From Datnioides undecimradiatus (Eukaryota; Chordata; Actinopteri; Lobotiformes; Datnioididae): a stretch of DNA of 64,000 nt. Where the stretch lies: contig WARS01000065.1 of NCBI GenBank assembly GCA_008933995.1, forward strand, positions 2,112,612 through 2,176,611, read 5' to 3'. The translations under genes and the position numbers were made by a program. Position 1 is the stretch's first letter. Each line of letters opens with the position of its first letter. Shown here in pieces: positions 12,261 through 27,134 of this stretch. Below the pieces are notes generated by a model. The model was given only the letters and a program-made list of their open reading frames with translations. It searched no databases and was not told the DNA's origin.

Positions 12261-15200
12261 TGTGCAACTGCACACTGAACAGGTACATAGCCTTTGAGTA
12301 AGACAAGAGCATACAAATGCTTACAGTTCAGGGGTTTTGGGGTTTTTTTCCCCAAATGTTTAGACAGCACAACTGCACAACACTTTAAACCTGAAAGTCA
12401 AAACTTCCAGAAGTTGAAACAACGGACAAAATGCTCCGGGGCTCAGCGTTAAAAACCTTTTTTGGACAGTTTAGCTGCAGACTCAATGTCAAAGAATAAA
12501 CTAAGACATTTTACCAGGCACTGTCAGCAGATTTAACTAGGCCTGGGCAATGGAGCAAAAGAAACATGTACAAGCAAGAGACACTTCATCAATAACAATA
12601 AAACTGTTCAGAACGTTCAATAGTTTCACTTAAATGCAATAAATTCAAAATGCCATGAGAGCACATACCAAATATGTGCTGCCTCATGAACAGCTTGTCA
12701 TAGTCCTTGACAATAGAATAGCTAAAGTTACATGCAGGTGCGTTTTGTTGCTGCATCAACATTACCACATGCCCCATGTATTAGAGAAATGTTTCTACTA
12801 AATTTCTACCTAAATTTTTAATTTCAAGATTCTGTTCACATGTTTAATGTCTACAATAAACTGTCAACAAAGATGCATCCATCTATCATAAGATAGCTTT
12901 GGGTGTTGTCTCGTTTAAATGTGGAGAGACAGATCATTTTACTTCCCATCCAGATGTGAAGAAGCTGGTCATCATCAGGCTCGTGTGTTAAACTGCTGGC
13001 ATCAGTAAATGTATGACATAGGGTATTACTAACGCTGTATATTGAATAGTGTGGTTAAGATAACAAGCCAGTTATGAAGAAGTTACTGTTTGTAAGATTT
13101 TCTTGATATTTGTCATCCAGTAACAATGAAAGCTCTGTTTTAAGGAAAGAAAGGCAGCTTAAGTTCTCAAATATTTCACCAAAATGCAGGATGAAGAACT
13201 TTATTTGAATCTAAACATTTATAATTGTTTTGCTTGCAAGGGCAGCCTAAAGTGTTAAATGACTGTCTGACATTTGAACATGTTTTGATTGAGTAGAAAC
13301 AGTCGTCAGGTGCCTGAAAACTCTCAACCTTATGCTGCGCAAATCACCGAACTGCTTGAAATGCAAAAGAAACCTTTCTTTAAAAATACATTTCAAGGAC
13401 AAGTGAAAGAAAAGGTACATATTGTCTCTTTTGGTAAACAGTGAACTTTTAATGTCCTGCTAAAAAAATGCAAAAAGTATATTTAATATCATGTGTTTAA
13501 GCTCATTTGCTTTAGACTTTTAAAACATCATCATAAACCATGTGCGATGCGTGTATTTTTTGCACCACAATCCCTCTGCAGCTGACCTTCTCTTCCTGCA
13601 CTCCTTCTTAGAGACATCCAATTGCACACAGTGACACACTGAGCAATTCATTGGGCCGTGTTTTTGAAAATAAAAAGAAATACCTTATACTTGCAACTGA
13701 ATGAGATGTATGAGAATTAAGGGGAAATAAGGATCAAAATACTCATTTAACAATGATGGATTCGTAGTGAGAAGACTAGTGACACTTGAAGTACATTTTA
13801 TGCAGTAAAACCACTCAAGGTATCAACAGTGCTGATTAAACCTTGAAGTGCTTTCTGCTCTTAAGAAGATTTGAAACCTATGAAATCTCAATAATGTTTA
13901 GCTAATGTAAAATGCAACAGTGTTTGCAGTCAAATATTCAGATGTGTGCTCCAATCTACAAACTACTTCAATCCATCTACTTTAATGTTACACATATCAA
14001 ATGAAATCACAATACGCTTATACATTTCTGTGCCTTGGATCAGATTTTTCAAACCTCTATGTTTAATTTAGAAGTAATCAATGACCAGTTATGTGTTCAA
14101 ATAAATGCAAACCTTATAGTTGATTGTCTTGATTCCATGACCTTATATCTGAGGTTATTTGCTAAAAGCCAGAAGCAGGGAGCCAACTGTTTTGGTGCAC
14201 CAGCCAAACACTTAGTCAATGCTCAAATGTTACCAGCTACTCAATAGATTACCATTGTTGTTTAGGCTGCTGGGTGAAGCAAACCTTAGCACCAGCCCTG
14301 CTAATTGAGCCCAACCAAAACTTGACTCAATAAAATAATTAGGATGCGAGGCTGCTTTAGTTCATCACAAGGAAACTTACTTGCTTTACAATTACAGATA
14401 GTCATATAAACAACTTCTTGATAAGACACATACATGTTTGCCCTGCACACACGGACAAGACATAGACACGTACACACTGTTAACAGGCTGGTTTTAGCTG
14501 TAAATATAAATACAATTTTTATCAATCATAGCTCAACAGGTACAGTTCTGGAAGGGTAAGTCACAGTAACTAAAAGCATCTTTAACTGCTCCAGATCTTA
14601 TTCTGGGTCCATTCAAAAAGCACTACCTGTCAAGGCAAGTTCTCAGAGGCCTAATGATGCAAAGATTGTGGCATTCACACGCTTTGTAGGAGTACTGCAG
14701 CAAGTGTATAATGTGTGGTGATTCACCAGAGCTGGACAAAATCAAATGGTTAAGATATCTTGAATATGGCATGATTGTTGCTGGCATGGTTTAAGCTCTA
14801 AAAATCCCTGACTCCTCTAAATTCTCATAATGCAACTCAGTAGCACAATTTTGATCCCATCAAGCCAGGCAAAAGCCCACGTCATTCAAACTCCATGCCC
14901 CCCATTTGTACACTGGATTTCTGTTACTCATGTAGAGTCCAAGAACATGTTGAGCTGACCCTAATGACGTTACAATCACATAATGAGGGTTATTTTCTCT
15001 GGGGTGTAATAAACTAGATCAGGATGATGGTGGAAAAACAGCTAAGACTGTTGCTAGATGTACCTCCCTACCTGTGGCAAAAGCCAGTAAGACAGCAAAA
15101 TACTGCAGAATACTGCAGAATCTGAGATTTTTACAGTTCAGGGACATTAAAGTGACATCATGGCTGTTTGCAGGTGACGACAACATGCACAGGAGCAATT

Positions 15201-16500
15201 TTGTAGCCGACTCTAACACATTTGGATTTAAAATCAGCATCTCAATGTTTGAAGTCAGACAATAAGCCTCACCTTAAAAAATAAGTACACAAGCCTGTAC
15301 ACAATGTGACCTTTTTACATAACTCTTTCACCCTTACAATCTATGAGATGTGTATTGAATGTGATATACAAAGCAATAAAAGGAATCTGTAGCTGTCTAA
15401 CCTCCACGAGTGGGAAGAGTGACAGGTATTGTTTATTAGAAATGATCAACCAATCAAAACATTTATTCATGTCTCTCATGTCTCTCTGAGTTCATGGACT
15501 GCTCTTGAACCAAAGGTTCTTCTTAATAGCTCATGAAATTCAGACATAGAGAATCCATCTGTTAAATGCACCTACTGTCAAAACAAGACAATTGCAGTGC
15601 ACAAACCTTAAAGCATCAGACTGAGTCATAAAAACTTGGCATGTTTTACCACTGAAGACATATGTCTGGAAAAGTAAAGGCTGAATTCAAAAGCATTTAC
15701 ACAGTTGCACTCGAGCCAGCTAGCTCAGTTGAACACTTCAGGGAAATAACTGCTCGGAAAGTGAACAGAGCAGAAAGTTTTCTCAAAAACAATGAGCCTG
15801 AGACGATGAAGACTGCGGTGTCTTCATGGTCCTAACTTTTCAATATTTCAATAAGAAAACATTCAGCACATAAAACCAAATGCCACATCTTGATGTTCCT
15901 GAATATTTACAGACCTTTCACATCTCAAAAGATTACATTTGAATTCTGCATTAAATCCATTCATTACTTTGCTATCAAGACAGCTTGTGGCAAACAGCAT
16001 TAATATTGTCTTGCCAAGTTCATATTTGATTGTTATTGTACCTCAAGCAGTCTGGCACTTACCCAAAAGAAAACGTACCCTGCTGATGTCTGCCGAATTA
16101 TTGAAGTGTTCTTTCTGTCTCACCAGCACTGAGTATTTTCTCTTTCTTTCTAAAATTGACTCAAGTCTGTCGTCAGTGCTACAAAAGGAAACGTCTCATA
16201 TCAGTGGGTGTAGAGTAGTGTTTGTAATATTTCTGACATTCTGTAGGCTGCATATTTATATCAGATAGGTCAGCAGAAGAGATTCTGAAACAAGATTGCT
16301 TTAATGAGATGATCTTGGCTTTTAAATTATCTCTACATCACTACTGAAATCCGGTCCTCTATTCATCTCTCTATCCACCCACTATTTTCATTTTCTTTGT
16401 CTGGTTTCATATCTGCAGCTCATATGTTGGATACAGTCCTCTCCAATCCTTTTGCCAGACAACAGGAGATAGAGAGCGCATGAGGCCAGCAGCTTCATGA
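12261..16500. other. Intergenic DNA, no gene seen
   Basis: AT-rich sequence with only short chance frames. At 12540 'AGGCCTGGGCAATGGAGCAAAA' resembles the start of another fish repeat ('GGGCTGGGCGATATGG' type), but the match is too short to define an element. Confidence 0.45.
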
Positions 16501-16774
16501 AAGTGGAGAAGAGAGCTGAGGCTGAATGAGAGAAGTGTGAGAAGGAGAGAGAGAAGGAAAGAGACTACAATGTGAAGAGTGGGGAGTGAGGAATGAAGCG
16601 CGTGATTGATGAGCCGCGGCAAGAGGAGAGGTGATGAGGCCATCTTGTATGTGTGCATGTGTACGTGTGAGAGAAAGAGAGAGAGAGAAAGAGCAAGACC
16701 ACAGGAGACACAGGAGACAAGGCAGAGGGCTCCCCCTGTGGTAAAGCTTTGCCCTGTGTCTGTTAGCATGCCTC

Positions 16775-16828
<54 letters not shown>

Positions 16829-16830
16829 GG
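16501..16830. repeat. GA-rich tract followed by (CT)16(CA)10 microsatellite
   Basis: Purine-rich (+) sequence runs from about 16500 to 16730. It is followed by a perfect (CT)16 at 16777-16808 and (CA)10 at 16809-16828. The long open frames on both strands here encode only Ser/Leu/Arg/Glu-type low-complexity peptides and are artefacts of the repeat. Confidence 0.9.
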
Positions 16831-16956
16831 TACACATTCATATTTTTCCTAAAATGCCTCTTCATGGCCAGCTGTTCGCTGGTAACTAGCAAGGCCAGCG
16901 CCAGGACATTGTACCTACGCCTCCAACTATCAGCCCAAAGGCAGACACATTTACTA

Positions 16957-16980
16957 ACACACACACACACACACACACAC
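16957..16980. repeat. (AC)12 microsatellite
   Basis: A perfect AC dinucleotide run of 24 bases. Confidence 0.95.
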
Positions 16981-17141
16981 TCCCTCTCTACTGTCCTTAA
17001 ATACCTTCTTATGGCCAGGTGTCCATTCACATACAACACAACAACCAAGGGCATTGAAATCACAAAAACAGAAGAGTTGTGTATATGCGTCTCTTGATGT
17101 GTATGTATGTGTGTGCGAGTTTGAGAGAGAAAGCAGTCCAA

Positions 17142-20100
17142 AAAATAATTTAAGGAAATGGTTTGTTACAGGACAATAAACATTATTCATGAGTATAATA
17201 AAGCTAGTAGCTCTGTGCTTTATGTTCGAGACATAATTCTGCTGTGACAATGTTTGATTTTATTTTCATTTTAACTCATGGCTAACATGGACTTTTTCAC
17301 ACCTGCCATATAATATTAGCAATGCCAGTCATAAAGCAGTGCAGCTGTAAACGTCAACATCTCAGCAGAAAACCTTCATTTGACTGAAACTACAAATAAG
17401 GCACTGTACTGTAGAATTTGTTGTTTTCTTGTATTTAGCATTGGGACTCTCATAATTTCCTTGCCTGATAGAAGTGATTCGTCAGGCAGTTTAGGCTTAT
17501 CTAACAAGAATCTCAACTCAGAAACTTGCAGTGTGCCTTGGGAATTCTTCAACAACAACACAGCTAAAAACTTTTCTCCATTTTCAGTGGATTTACTTGG
17601 GGAGTGGGACTAATCTTCCCCAGACACTTTTTTTTCTAGTCTGTACCCAGACTTTGAAAAACTTGTTCCTGAAATCGGCCCCAGCCACTGTTGAGATTTG
17701 CCTGCCAGAAGTGCCACATGAGAGGGGTTATCCTGTTGGTTTCCCCCCGTGCTAGGGAAGATCAGCAGAGCACAGATAAGTGCTATCGATGTTGAATTAC
17801 ACCCAGCTGGAAAACAAACATAACACGAGTCCCTTGTCAACCACAGAGCGAGGAGCAGAATGGCAGAGAGGATGTGAGATAAACCTCCTGAAATCCAGGC
17901 TGGAACCATGCAACAGCCATATTTGATGTATCTCAATGAAGACAATCCACTGATGCAGAATACATCCAGTTAGAATGGGAGCGGGCATGAAGCCCCGGTC
18001 AGCCACTGGGTTGGAAGTGATACTAAAGCTACTATTAAAGCCCCAGTCTGGGATTTTTCTTGACATGGGTACTTAAATGTTTTAAGCCCATGACCCAGAT
18101 TCTTAAACAGGCGACCTGGAAAGTCTCCTGCCCTGCAGTGGGTCTCATTCATCACGTCATACTGCTGCTGTTGGCCCGTTACTTTTTCTTTCTAAGTGGT
18201 TGCTAATCACTGTTTAAAAAGCAAGAGGCGTGGCATAGATAGACTCATTTTTTGCAGACAGGCTCCATCAGTCTGTGTCAGTATTGATTAGAATTTATTT
18301 CAGGAGAGAAAATGTCTTATCTGGACAGCCTCAAATGCCACGCTTTGACTCAAGGTGGTAGTATAGATTAGGTAACTGATTATACCATAGGAACATTTAT
18401 TTCTGCCTGTCATCCTTTCTGAAAGGGAATGAGAGCACTTTTGGCCACATGCTGTTATCCTTTGTATCAGGGCCTGTTTGAACAGCTTGTCCCTGGTGTG
18501 CAGGTCTATTGGCAGCCGGGTGTATTGAAATGAGTTGAATGCTTCAAACAACACATGGGCATGACAACATAAGGATGAACTTAGTTAGGGTAAGAATGAA
18601 AATCAAGCCGCACACTGACTGTACAAAACATTAGGGATACTTACTCATTTCATGAAGCGAATGACTGGGTCAAGCTTTTCTTATCGGTTTGTGTTATTAG
18701 GTGGATAGAAAAGAATAATGTCTTTATCATAGCAGAGTACAACAAAATGAAGTGGTAATCCTGACAGGGCATTCACAGATATTAAACAGTAATTGAAAAA
18801 AAAATCTAACTAAATCAATATTCAGTGTAGTAGCAAAGCAAATCTTTTTGAGATGGAGACAGATCTCCAGTTCAAACAGTTTACCAAATCCAAATCTTTC
18901 TGAAACAAATTAGATTTAGTTTTCAACATCTGTAAGTACAATATCTAAAGTGATAAATAACTATAAAGAAAAGATTTCGTCTGTAATTTCTGTCTGCCAA
19001 GAAGTGAGAGACACTGCAGTTTTCAAGCAGCAGCTTAATTAATGTTCACAACCTGTAGCTACAATGTGAAAATGAGATGTGCAGCTGACACACTGAAATA
19101 AGATTTTGCTTAGCTGACTTTTACGTCTTATTTTTAGTGAACTACTTCATCCAAATATTGGATGTGCCAGAGCAGAATTAAGCTGATGAGCTTGAAATAT
19201 TGATGATATGCATAAAAGTTTAACTTTCGCCTGAAAATGATGGGACAGAGCAGTCACATCATTCTTCTGGAGAGGAGTCAGCACTCTGTTGGTGTATATC
19301 TGTATTTTTCTCCAAACAGGTGATCCTTAGCTGAATATAGAAAAAGAAAACAGAAAACAGTACTTAGCCTGGTAGCCTTCAAATCAATCTTAGTTTGCTG
19401 CTGATGCTGCTGCTGCAAGTGTCGTTTCTCAGTTTTACCAACAAATGACGAATGCCTGCTACAAAAAAAGCCAAAACGAAAACAAATGCTTTCTCTGTGG
19501 CTCTCTGATAATAACAATGAGGGAGGAAATAGAAGTAACACATTATAGATTATATGTGTTAAGCACATGTACGAATGAATCCTCAAACTGAACTCTGCTC
19601 AGCCACGCCTGAGAGCACTGCTGTCAGCTCAGCTGTAATACACTTACTTCCTCATTAAAAAGTTATTAAAAGCCACTGAAAGAATCATAATGTGATAACT
19701 CAGTTGCAAAATAGGTGGCTGCTGCGCAATGAACCCTTTATATAGTGCCTGTATAGACCTAGTCTTGTACAGAATTGAATGGAACAACTTGTAACTTCAG
19801 CAAACTTAAGTTACTACTGACGACTGAAAGACTCGAACAGTGCATTTACTTCCTGATGTACATGCTAGAGTGCATCTGAATGGAGATTAGCTTAGGAAAA
19901 GGTGAACAAACTACTCTGTCATCTCTGAACTAATCGAAATAATACAAATCTACAGAATCATTGGCACTTGGTGACTGAAGGCCACATGACTCACATCATT
20001 TGTACAGTCAAACAACTCTATGACCCCTCACAACCTGTATTCATTATAAGGCTGCATCCATTTATTCAGGTTTTTGCCTTAATTAGTCACTTGCCTGTAT

Positions 20101-22453
20101 ACTGCAGATTTAGTATAGCCTCCCTCTCCTGTTTGTCCTTTTGGACCTGGACCTGGCATTTTCCAATCTGAGCCTTCAGGGGAGTCACTCTAACCCTTCA
20201 TAAATGAGATGCAGCGGGGCGATTTAAGGCAGCCTTAGCTCTCCTGACAGCCTGCTTGTTACAGCTGTCAGCCAGCTGAGGTAGTTTGACACCTGTAATC
20301 TCAGTTGCTACGGTTTTCAGCCAATTTCCATTGGCAGGGCTCATGCTGCCCAGCCATGCAAGAAGGGAAAAAGTGACAACTGACTTGACCACTGAGTTGT
20401 ATAAAAGTGGTATCATCAACTTAATACACACCCTGAAGGAGGTTCATCTCCTTGTGAAAAACACATTTGTCTGTCAGATCAAGACAAAATGATTTGCGTT
20501 AGACATTAGTAACTTTATAGTAGATTTTTTTTTCAGTTGTTTGCATAAGCTAATTCATACAGCACATAAGTCAAGTACAAGACCTTGTCATGTTTACTCG
20601 AAGGAATTCTGTTGCAAGACATTTCACCCAAAGAATTAAACACTAACACTAATTAAACACATCTATATCTAAAACATTACAGCAAGCTTAAGTGATTTTT
20701 CTCAGTTGTCCTTAAATTACATTTTAACTATTTGCTTCCTATTCCAAAGATCCTCAATGACATACATTATATGTTTTGTTTTTCAAGGAGGAGCAGGAAA
20801 GAGCGGGGGGAAAAAGGGTCCAGTGCCCTTGTGTGTTTTGCCTGCTGTGTGAGGGCTGCTTTAGCTTGTGGTTAACCAGAGGATTGTGCCTTGAGATGAG
20901 CCCCAGCAGTGCGTGCAGTGCGTATCTTTGTTGAGGCCCTAGCCAGGCAGTGAAGTGCACTTAATGCTGTTAAGTTGAGGCCAGTAGTGCGTGTCCTGCA
21001 TTATGTTGAATGTCTAACATACTGGAGGAGCAGCTCAAAGTATAATGTGGCCAGGCAATTATACAGCCTAAGCATCACTCTTTTGTTTGTTTTAATTTCT
21101 CTGCGTGTGATCTATTCTCTTCTTCTTCAAGTAATCATGGCAGTGTGTGTTTTTGTGCGTGCCTCAACATCCATGTCGTTCTTGCCATTTTAGCTGTGAC
21201 TGTGTTTGTGTTTGTGTGTGTGTAGGCTCAAACGTGCATGTGGCATTAATAAGCGCTGTAATGAAAGGGGACACTTTTCTGTTGCCGTGGTAATGAAGCA
21301 GTGAAGCGTTGCCATGCAGGATGACAGAGATGGAACATAACTGTATTAGCGCATCGTCTTGGAAACACAAACAGCAGACAGGGATGAGGCAGACAGGGAC
21401 AGATGGATGGACAGATAGACAGATAGAAAGGAAAAAGAGACGTACACGATGCAAAAGACAGATACAAGACACGAGTGGACAGATGCAGTGCAGAACACCT
21501 TTGTATGTCAAAATAGAGGTCTGTGTGTGAGAGAGACTGAGCAAGAGCCTGATGAATTGTCTTGTCTATACAGCCAGAGGTGTACAAGGAGGAGGGGAGA
21601 GGGGGACATGGATGGGGTGATGTGATCAATTTGACTGGGCCAATGTCCCCTGAAGAGAGGGAGAGAGAGAAAGAGCAAGAGAGAGACAGAGAGAGAGATT
21701 CAGATAGATGGATAGAAACAGAGATGCAGCAGATGAAGGCCTTGACAGACAGATAGATCAAGACAGAGGATTGCAGAGAGGCGACAGACAGATAGAGTGA
21801 GACGATAAGGAGCGGTAGGAAAGACAGCAAGATTAATACAGAGGTAGATGGCAAAATAATTTGAGTGAGTGAGGAGAGGTCGGGCTGGGTCGATGAAGAG
21901 AGATATACCCAGAGCTCCGCAGTTCAACGTTTATGCTTTTCTGAGGAAAAAAAGAAGCACCGATGATTTTCTTATGACCTTGAAGCGCTGTGGTTTAAAT
22001 GTAGTTATGAGTGAGTCTCTCTCAAAGCCAGAAACAATTTAGGGAGTCTGTTGTCGACGATGTGATGATGTGCAGAGCTGTCAGTGCACTGACAGGGAAA
22101 GACGGAGGGTCACATTTCATGGTTCAGATGTGTTTGCACTACAGAGGAGGAGAGATCATTCGGTGTAAAGGCAAAGAAGAATAGTTGCAGTAACATCTTT
22201 CTTTCATTCAGATTTCTCCCTCAGACATACACTATAACATAATGCATCTTTGTTGTTGACTTTATGTCCTTCCAATTTCTAACAGTATTTTTTTCTTTTC
22301 ATGCCTGTCATATATATTTCTGTTCAAGTTTTGGTCTTTTGTATTAAACTTGTCTTTATTTATTTTTTTCTCTCTTGTGCATGCAAAGCTGTAATTCTGT
22401 CTTTGGCATGTTTTCACTGAAAAATGACCCCATATATCCCATTTACCTAATTG

Positions 22454-22454
<1 letters not shown>
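17142..22454. other. Intergenic DNA, no gene seen
   Basis: No coding exon is recognised. The part at 21380-21860 is a degenerate GATA/GACA/GAGA-rich simple-repeat area. It creates a 202-codon Ser/Leu-rich reverse frame that I reject as a gene. Confidence 0.5.

Positions 22455-22507
<53 letters not shown>
22455..22507. repeat. (TG)26 microsatellite
   Basis: An uninterrupted TG run of 53 bases, the first of several TG tracts within 1.7 kb. Confidence 0.97.
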
Positions 22508-22509
<2 letters not shown>

Positions 22510-23410
22510 ACACTGTACAGCAGGGTCTACAAGTCAACAAGTTTACTTGAGTGGATACACTTTGTATATAGCATTTTTCATCTCAGACACAAATGTATAA
22601 TCAAGCTGTGAAACAGTTTAACGGCTCTTAGAACCCATCAGCTACTGCTCAGCTCTGCTGCTTTATCCGTTTAATATCAATGTAAAATATCATGACTCGT
22701 TTTGGACAGAAGAAGCAATCAGAAATTCTTGCTTTATGGACATTTATGGACTTAGAGAATTCCAAAAAATAAATATTGGAATCAATAAATATTTAATCAG
22801 TAATAATAACTGAAGATCATGGTCTGTCACTACAAACCAGTTACTGCAGTTACTACAGCACAGTCAGTTTTTCTGACAGCTCCTGGTGGCCAGAGAAGCT
22901 ACAGCTTAAAGTATTTCTGCTACAACAGGGACAAGGAACACAAGTCTTGCCATTACAGAAAAAAAGGGTTTTATGGGAAATTAGTTTTCATTTCTTAGAT
23001 TTGTTTCTCTCCCGCTTTGTGATTAAATCCACACCGTGCACATATTTTATGTCTCCTAAGACAGTTAGCCTAAATACCAGTGTACCTGTGGAGAAGTTGA
23101 AACACAATACACAGCTACTCTATGAAATATTCAACATTTATCTTCACAAGCTGTGCATCACAAGGTAACATAGCACTGATCAGACAGAATCCAAGGCAAC
23201 CTTCTGAGGAATAAAGTCTCGTGATGAATTTTCAAAATGTGTACGAATAAATTCTCAATTTGTTTTCAGATGCTGGGTTGTATCAAAGAGAACTAGTGGG
23301 CCAAAGTCCAACACATAAAACATGGAGTAAGGCCATTCCACTCCTATCAGCTCACTGGCATGTGTAATACTGTGCGGTCAGCTGCAGGGCATGTGTGTCA
23401 GGCCGTGTCA

Positions 23411-23435
23411 GTGTGTGTGTGTGTGTGTGTGTGTG
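23411..23435. repeat. (GT)12 microsatellite
   Basis: An uninterrupted GT run in a TG-rich neighbourhood. Confidence 0.95.
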
Positions 23436-23728
23436 CACAACTTCTGCAGTGCTGTGAGTAAAGTGTGTGTGTATATCTGAGTGAGATACAGTGGCTGTGT
23501 GTAAGCCACATGTTAATTTGCGTGCATGTCAATTGTTGCTGAAGTGTGTGTGTGTGTGTGTGCGTGCATGTGTGGTGCATGTGTGTGGGCTGAATTTCTC
23601 TGATGTTGTACATGTGTGCTGTCTGTCAGCGATGCCAGATTGTGTTTACTTCGGTTTTCTGTTCTGTGTGTATTTCTACTAGCTGTGTGTTTTGTTTGAA
23701 GTGTGGCAAGTTTGCGCTGGCTCATTTG

Positions 23729-23731
<3 letters not shown>

Positions 23732-23765
<34 letters not shown>
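23732..23765. repeat. (TG)17 microsatellite
   Basis: An uninterrupted 34-base TG run. The surrounding 23.4-24.0 kb is also TG-rich with many imperfect copies. Confidence 0.96.
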
Positions 23766-23768
<3 letters not shown>

Positions 23769-24105
23769 ACGTTACTGCATTAATTCATCCTACCATGAAG
23801 TGTGAGTGTATATGTGTTTTGTGTATATCTTCGTATGTGTTAACTGTGTTTCTCTGCGTAGTCCTGCCAGAGGTGCTAAGTGTGGCATGTTTTAATGATG
23901 TATGTGTGCGTATTAGATGCTCTTCTACGACCCCCTCAAAGGTTAGAGTGTCTTTGTGGGTGTAACAATAATATTTTTATTTTCACGTGTGTGTATGTGT
24001 GCGCTGTCTTGACACCGCACACATTAAACAATGTGTCTAAAGCAGCTATAACATCATCACCAATGTGAGTATAGCACTATAAACTGCCTTATACACTGGT
24101 GCACA

Positions 24106-24130
24106 ACACACACACACACACACACACACA
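24106..24130. repeat. (AC)12 microsatellite
   Basis: An AC run on the + strand, opposite in strand sense to the TG tracts just to the left. Confidence 0.95.
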
Positions 24131-24411
24131 AATAAAAATATTATTTCTATACACACATATCAGGTGCCAGACATCTCCCACTCTGTCTCTCTTTGCTCTC
24201 CTCAGCTTGTTGGGCATGACGGGCAAAAGATAACTTGAATCTACAGTAAAATCACTACATGTTGACAATTTACTGATTTTCCTCCAACTGGCTGTCTCAC
24301 TCAACCACTCAGTAAGCCAAACAGATCATATAACTTTAGAACAAAGGCTGATCAGAGGCAGTCATTTACTTGAAGTGGACAAACAGACAGTAAAGAGAAA
24401 AGAAAAATAAC

Positions 24412-24432
24412 AATAATAATAATAATAATAAT
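24412..24432. repeat. (AAT)7 microsatellite
   Basis: Seven AAT trinucleotide units. Confidence 0.93.
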
Positions 24433-27134
24433 ATCTGTTGCGTGATCTACAGCAACCTGTCAAAGGGCACTGTTTGCTGGTGATCACCTGCTAAGGAGGA
24501 AGGATGTACATTATCTTTGATAACATTTCAAAAGCCTTCTACTTGTTTTACTTTTTCAATCCAAAAGTTACATGGACAAAAATGTAGATTATTGCACTAT
24601 GTCTTTTTTGTTGATGCCACATTAATTTCTTTTTTGTGGAAGTGTTCTTAAGAAGAACAAAAGTATGATTATATATGATCCATTACACAAAATCATTCAA
24701 CCAATTAATTACTTAAAACTGGTTAATTGACATCACTAATAAAACCCAGATGGAGATTCTCTCACTTAACATGCTTGTGAAAACCTTGTTTAGGATCATT
24801 ACTGTAGTTTGACTAATGACGGACATGCATTTTTAACCAACCCGACGAAGATAAAAGCTATCACTTCATCATAAGCTGGAATGTATTACAACTAATTTCA
24901 GATGTCCCAGTTAATTATACAACTTTACAAATCCGACAGCAGTCTAAACAGAAGCTTGAGCAGAAGCACAGACGCTTACAGACACATGCTGGACAGCTGC
25001 ATAAACCAGGTGAGTGTTATTGTCTGAATCATGAACCATATCACACCACCATACCACAGTATTCTGGCACACATTTAGCACTGGTAAACTCTGTTTCTCT
25101 CACTGAACATCTGTAAGACTCACATAAACTTTAAATAATGGATAGGTTTGGCACTTTAGTAAACAGTTGCTTCTTTATATGTCTATATGTCTAGTTAAAA
25201 AGATAATATAATGATTTATTTGGATTTGAGTTTCTGTCCACTTGATGAATAGAAGCCCATTATTTATTCTGTAACTCATATTTGGTCTATAACAAATGCT
25301 GAGGCTTAAGGTCATTTTAGCTGTCAAGTGCTCCTCTGTGTTCAACTAGTTGTTTGCTGCATATGTCAGCTGTCTGATGCTGTTATGCACAGCAGGTTTT
25401 TAGAGCTTTTTTTTTGCTGAAATCACTCTATGAGAGTGGTGACAGTGACCTGCAACAGATGAGCTGCACGCCAGACAGTTAAACAATGAGCTATCTTACT
25501 GTAAAGCTTCACAAAGACAATGGGAGCTACATATTTAGTTGATAATTGTCTGTAGGTTCATCACAACGACGGCTCTTGTCACATCATTTTCACGTTGTCA
25601 TTTGATACATTGTTATATCCTTTAATGATGAGCCCATCCCCATTCATTGACATGCAGATATTCACCCTTTTTCTGAAACACACAAAATACACACCTGTGC
25701 ACCTGACAAGCCATTACACCATCATCTGGCAATATACTTATTTCATTCTGTTTCAACAATTTAGGAGATCCATTTTGAAAAGTTAGTATTGAAACATGTA
25801 CGACAGTGTGAAAGGGAGTTTGCTTTAGAATAATGAGCTCAATTATAGCCTCTGTCTCCTTTACTTTTACCGAGCAAAAGCATTACCTTTCCTGGAATGT
25901 GTTGGCATTATTCATGTCTCCCCATTAATCTGCTTCGCTAGCCCTCACTGCCTCTACAAGGGTTAGACTGATGGGATTTAGGAGAGAGAAGAGATAATGA
26001 TTTGTGCCAATATTCATCTTTAATTTAGTTAATGTCTGTGCTCAAAAATCTCAGCTGATCACACTGATTCAGTTTTTCCCCCAGCATTTTATTCTTGTCA
26101 GGGTGGATCCAGACAATCAGGACACTACAGTTCTCAAACAAACTCAGAATAAATTGGTTAGTTTACCAAAGTCTCAGAATTATTAAACTTTACAACTTAT
26201 GGTGGACAACCTGAATAAACTATTTATGCACTTCACTTCCATGGCATCACTACCTGTTATAGCCATATGTGGACATTGGATTTTGGCAGCAGGTCTGGTC
26301 ACTTGAACACAAGTTTACGCTCATTACAGCTGTGGCAGTGTTTCTACAGACGGCATATTGCAGCCGCATTTGTCAGTCATCTGCCTCATGTGCATGTGAC
26401 AGATACACATACACTCTTTTTTAAGTTCAGTCCAGCTGTCTACGCAGCCCGCCTAACAGCTTGCATGTAAATGAAACCCAGAGCATCTCTTTACCACTCT
26501 ATTTTCTGCTTTTTTTCAGTGAGTAACTACACTGACTGTGAGTGCTGCCAAAATGCGGGTGGCCTATACTTCAATACTGTGCCTAAACACATCCTGAAGC
26601 TGCTGCTCAGCTAACATGCTCCTCACGCCACCCTCCTGTGCAGACATGGTGTGACAGTAAGGTGAAGTCATTTTCTCCCCTTCATTGTTACACTGTGTTA
26701 CACCATCATGATTAAATACTGCTGCAAGGTCAATTATTCATTAAAGGGTTTTGTTATTTTTCATCTTTTGCTGCACCTAGATTTCACAAGGTAAAGTTAA
26801 TCCCAAATGTATCAGTAGCAAAGATTATTAAAAGTAGAAAACGCTCTGTAGCATTCACCTCTGGAGCTGTATGGTGCGACCTGGGTTAATGAACCATGTG
26901 AGATTGGTCACAACTTTGAAAAATCCACTTGAGTGCACATTTTTATGTTTGAACTTATGCAGATACTGATTTCAGTACTCAAGGATATTTGTGTAAGAGC
27001 ATGATAGTTTATTATTCGCTGTGTAATTTTTTTATTATTATTATACGTTTTTAATAAAAGCAGTTTAATCTCAACTGTATCATCAGTGCATATTATCAAA
27101 ATGAAAGAAGTTGCAGAACTATAACCACTGGCCT
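24433..27134. other. Intergenic DNA, no gene seen
   Basis: AT-rich sequence with short chance frames only. No splice-flanked coding segment, RNA gene or transposon end was recognised. Confidence 0.5.

Noticed and set aside
16407-17250. Several overlapping open frames on both strands
   Set aside because: All are driven by CT, CA and GA microsatellites.
21246-21854. Reverse 202-codon open frame
   Set aside because: The peptide is 'SLSLS'-type low complexity from GA/GATA-rich DNA, with no homology or splice support.
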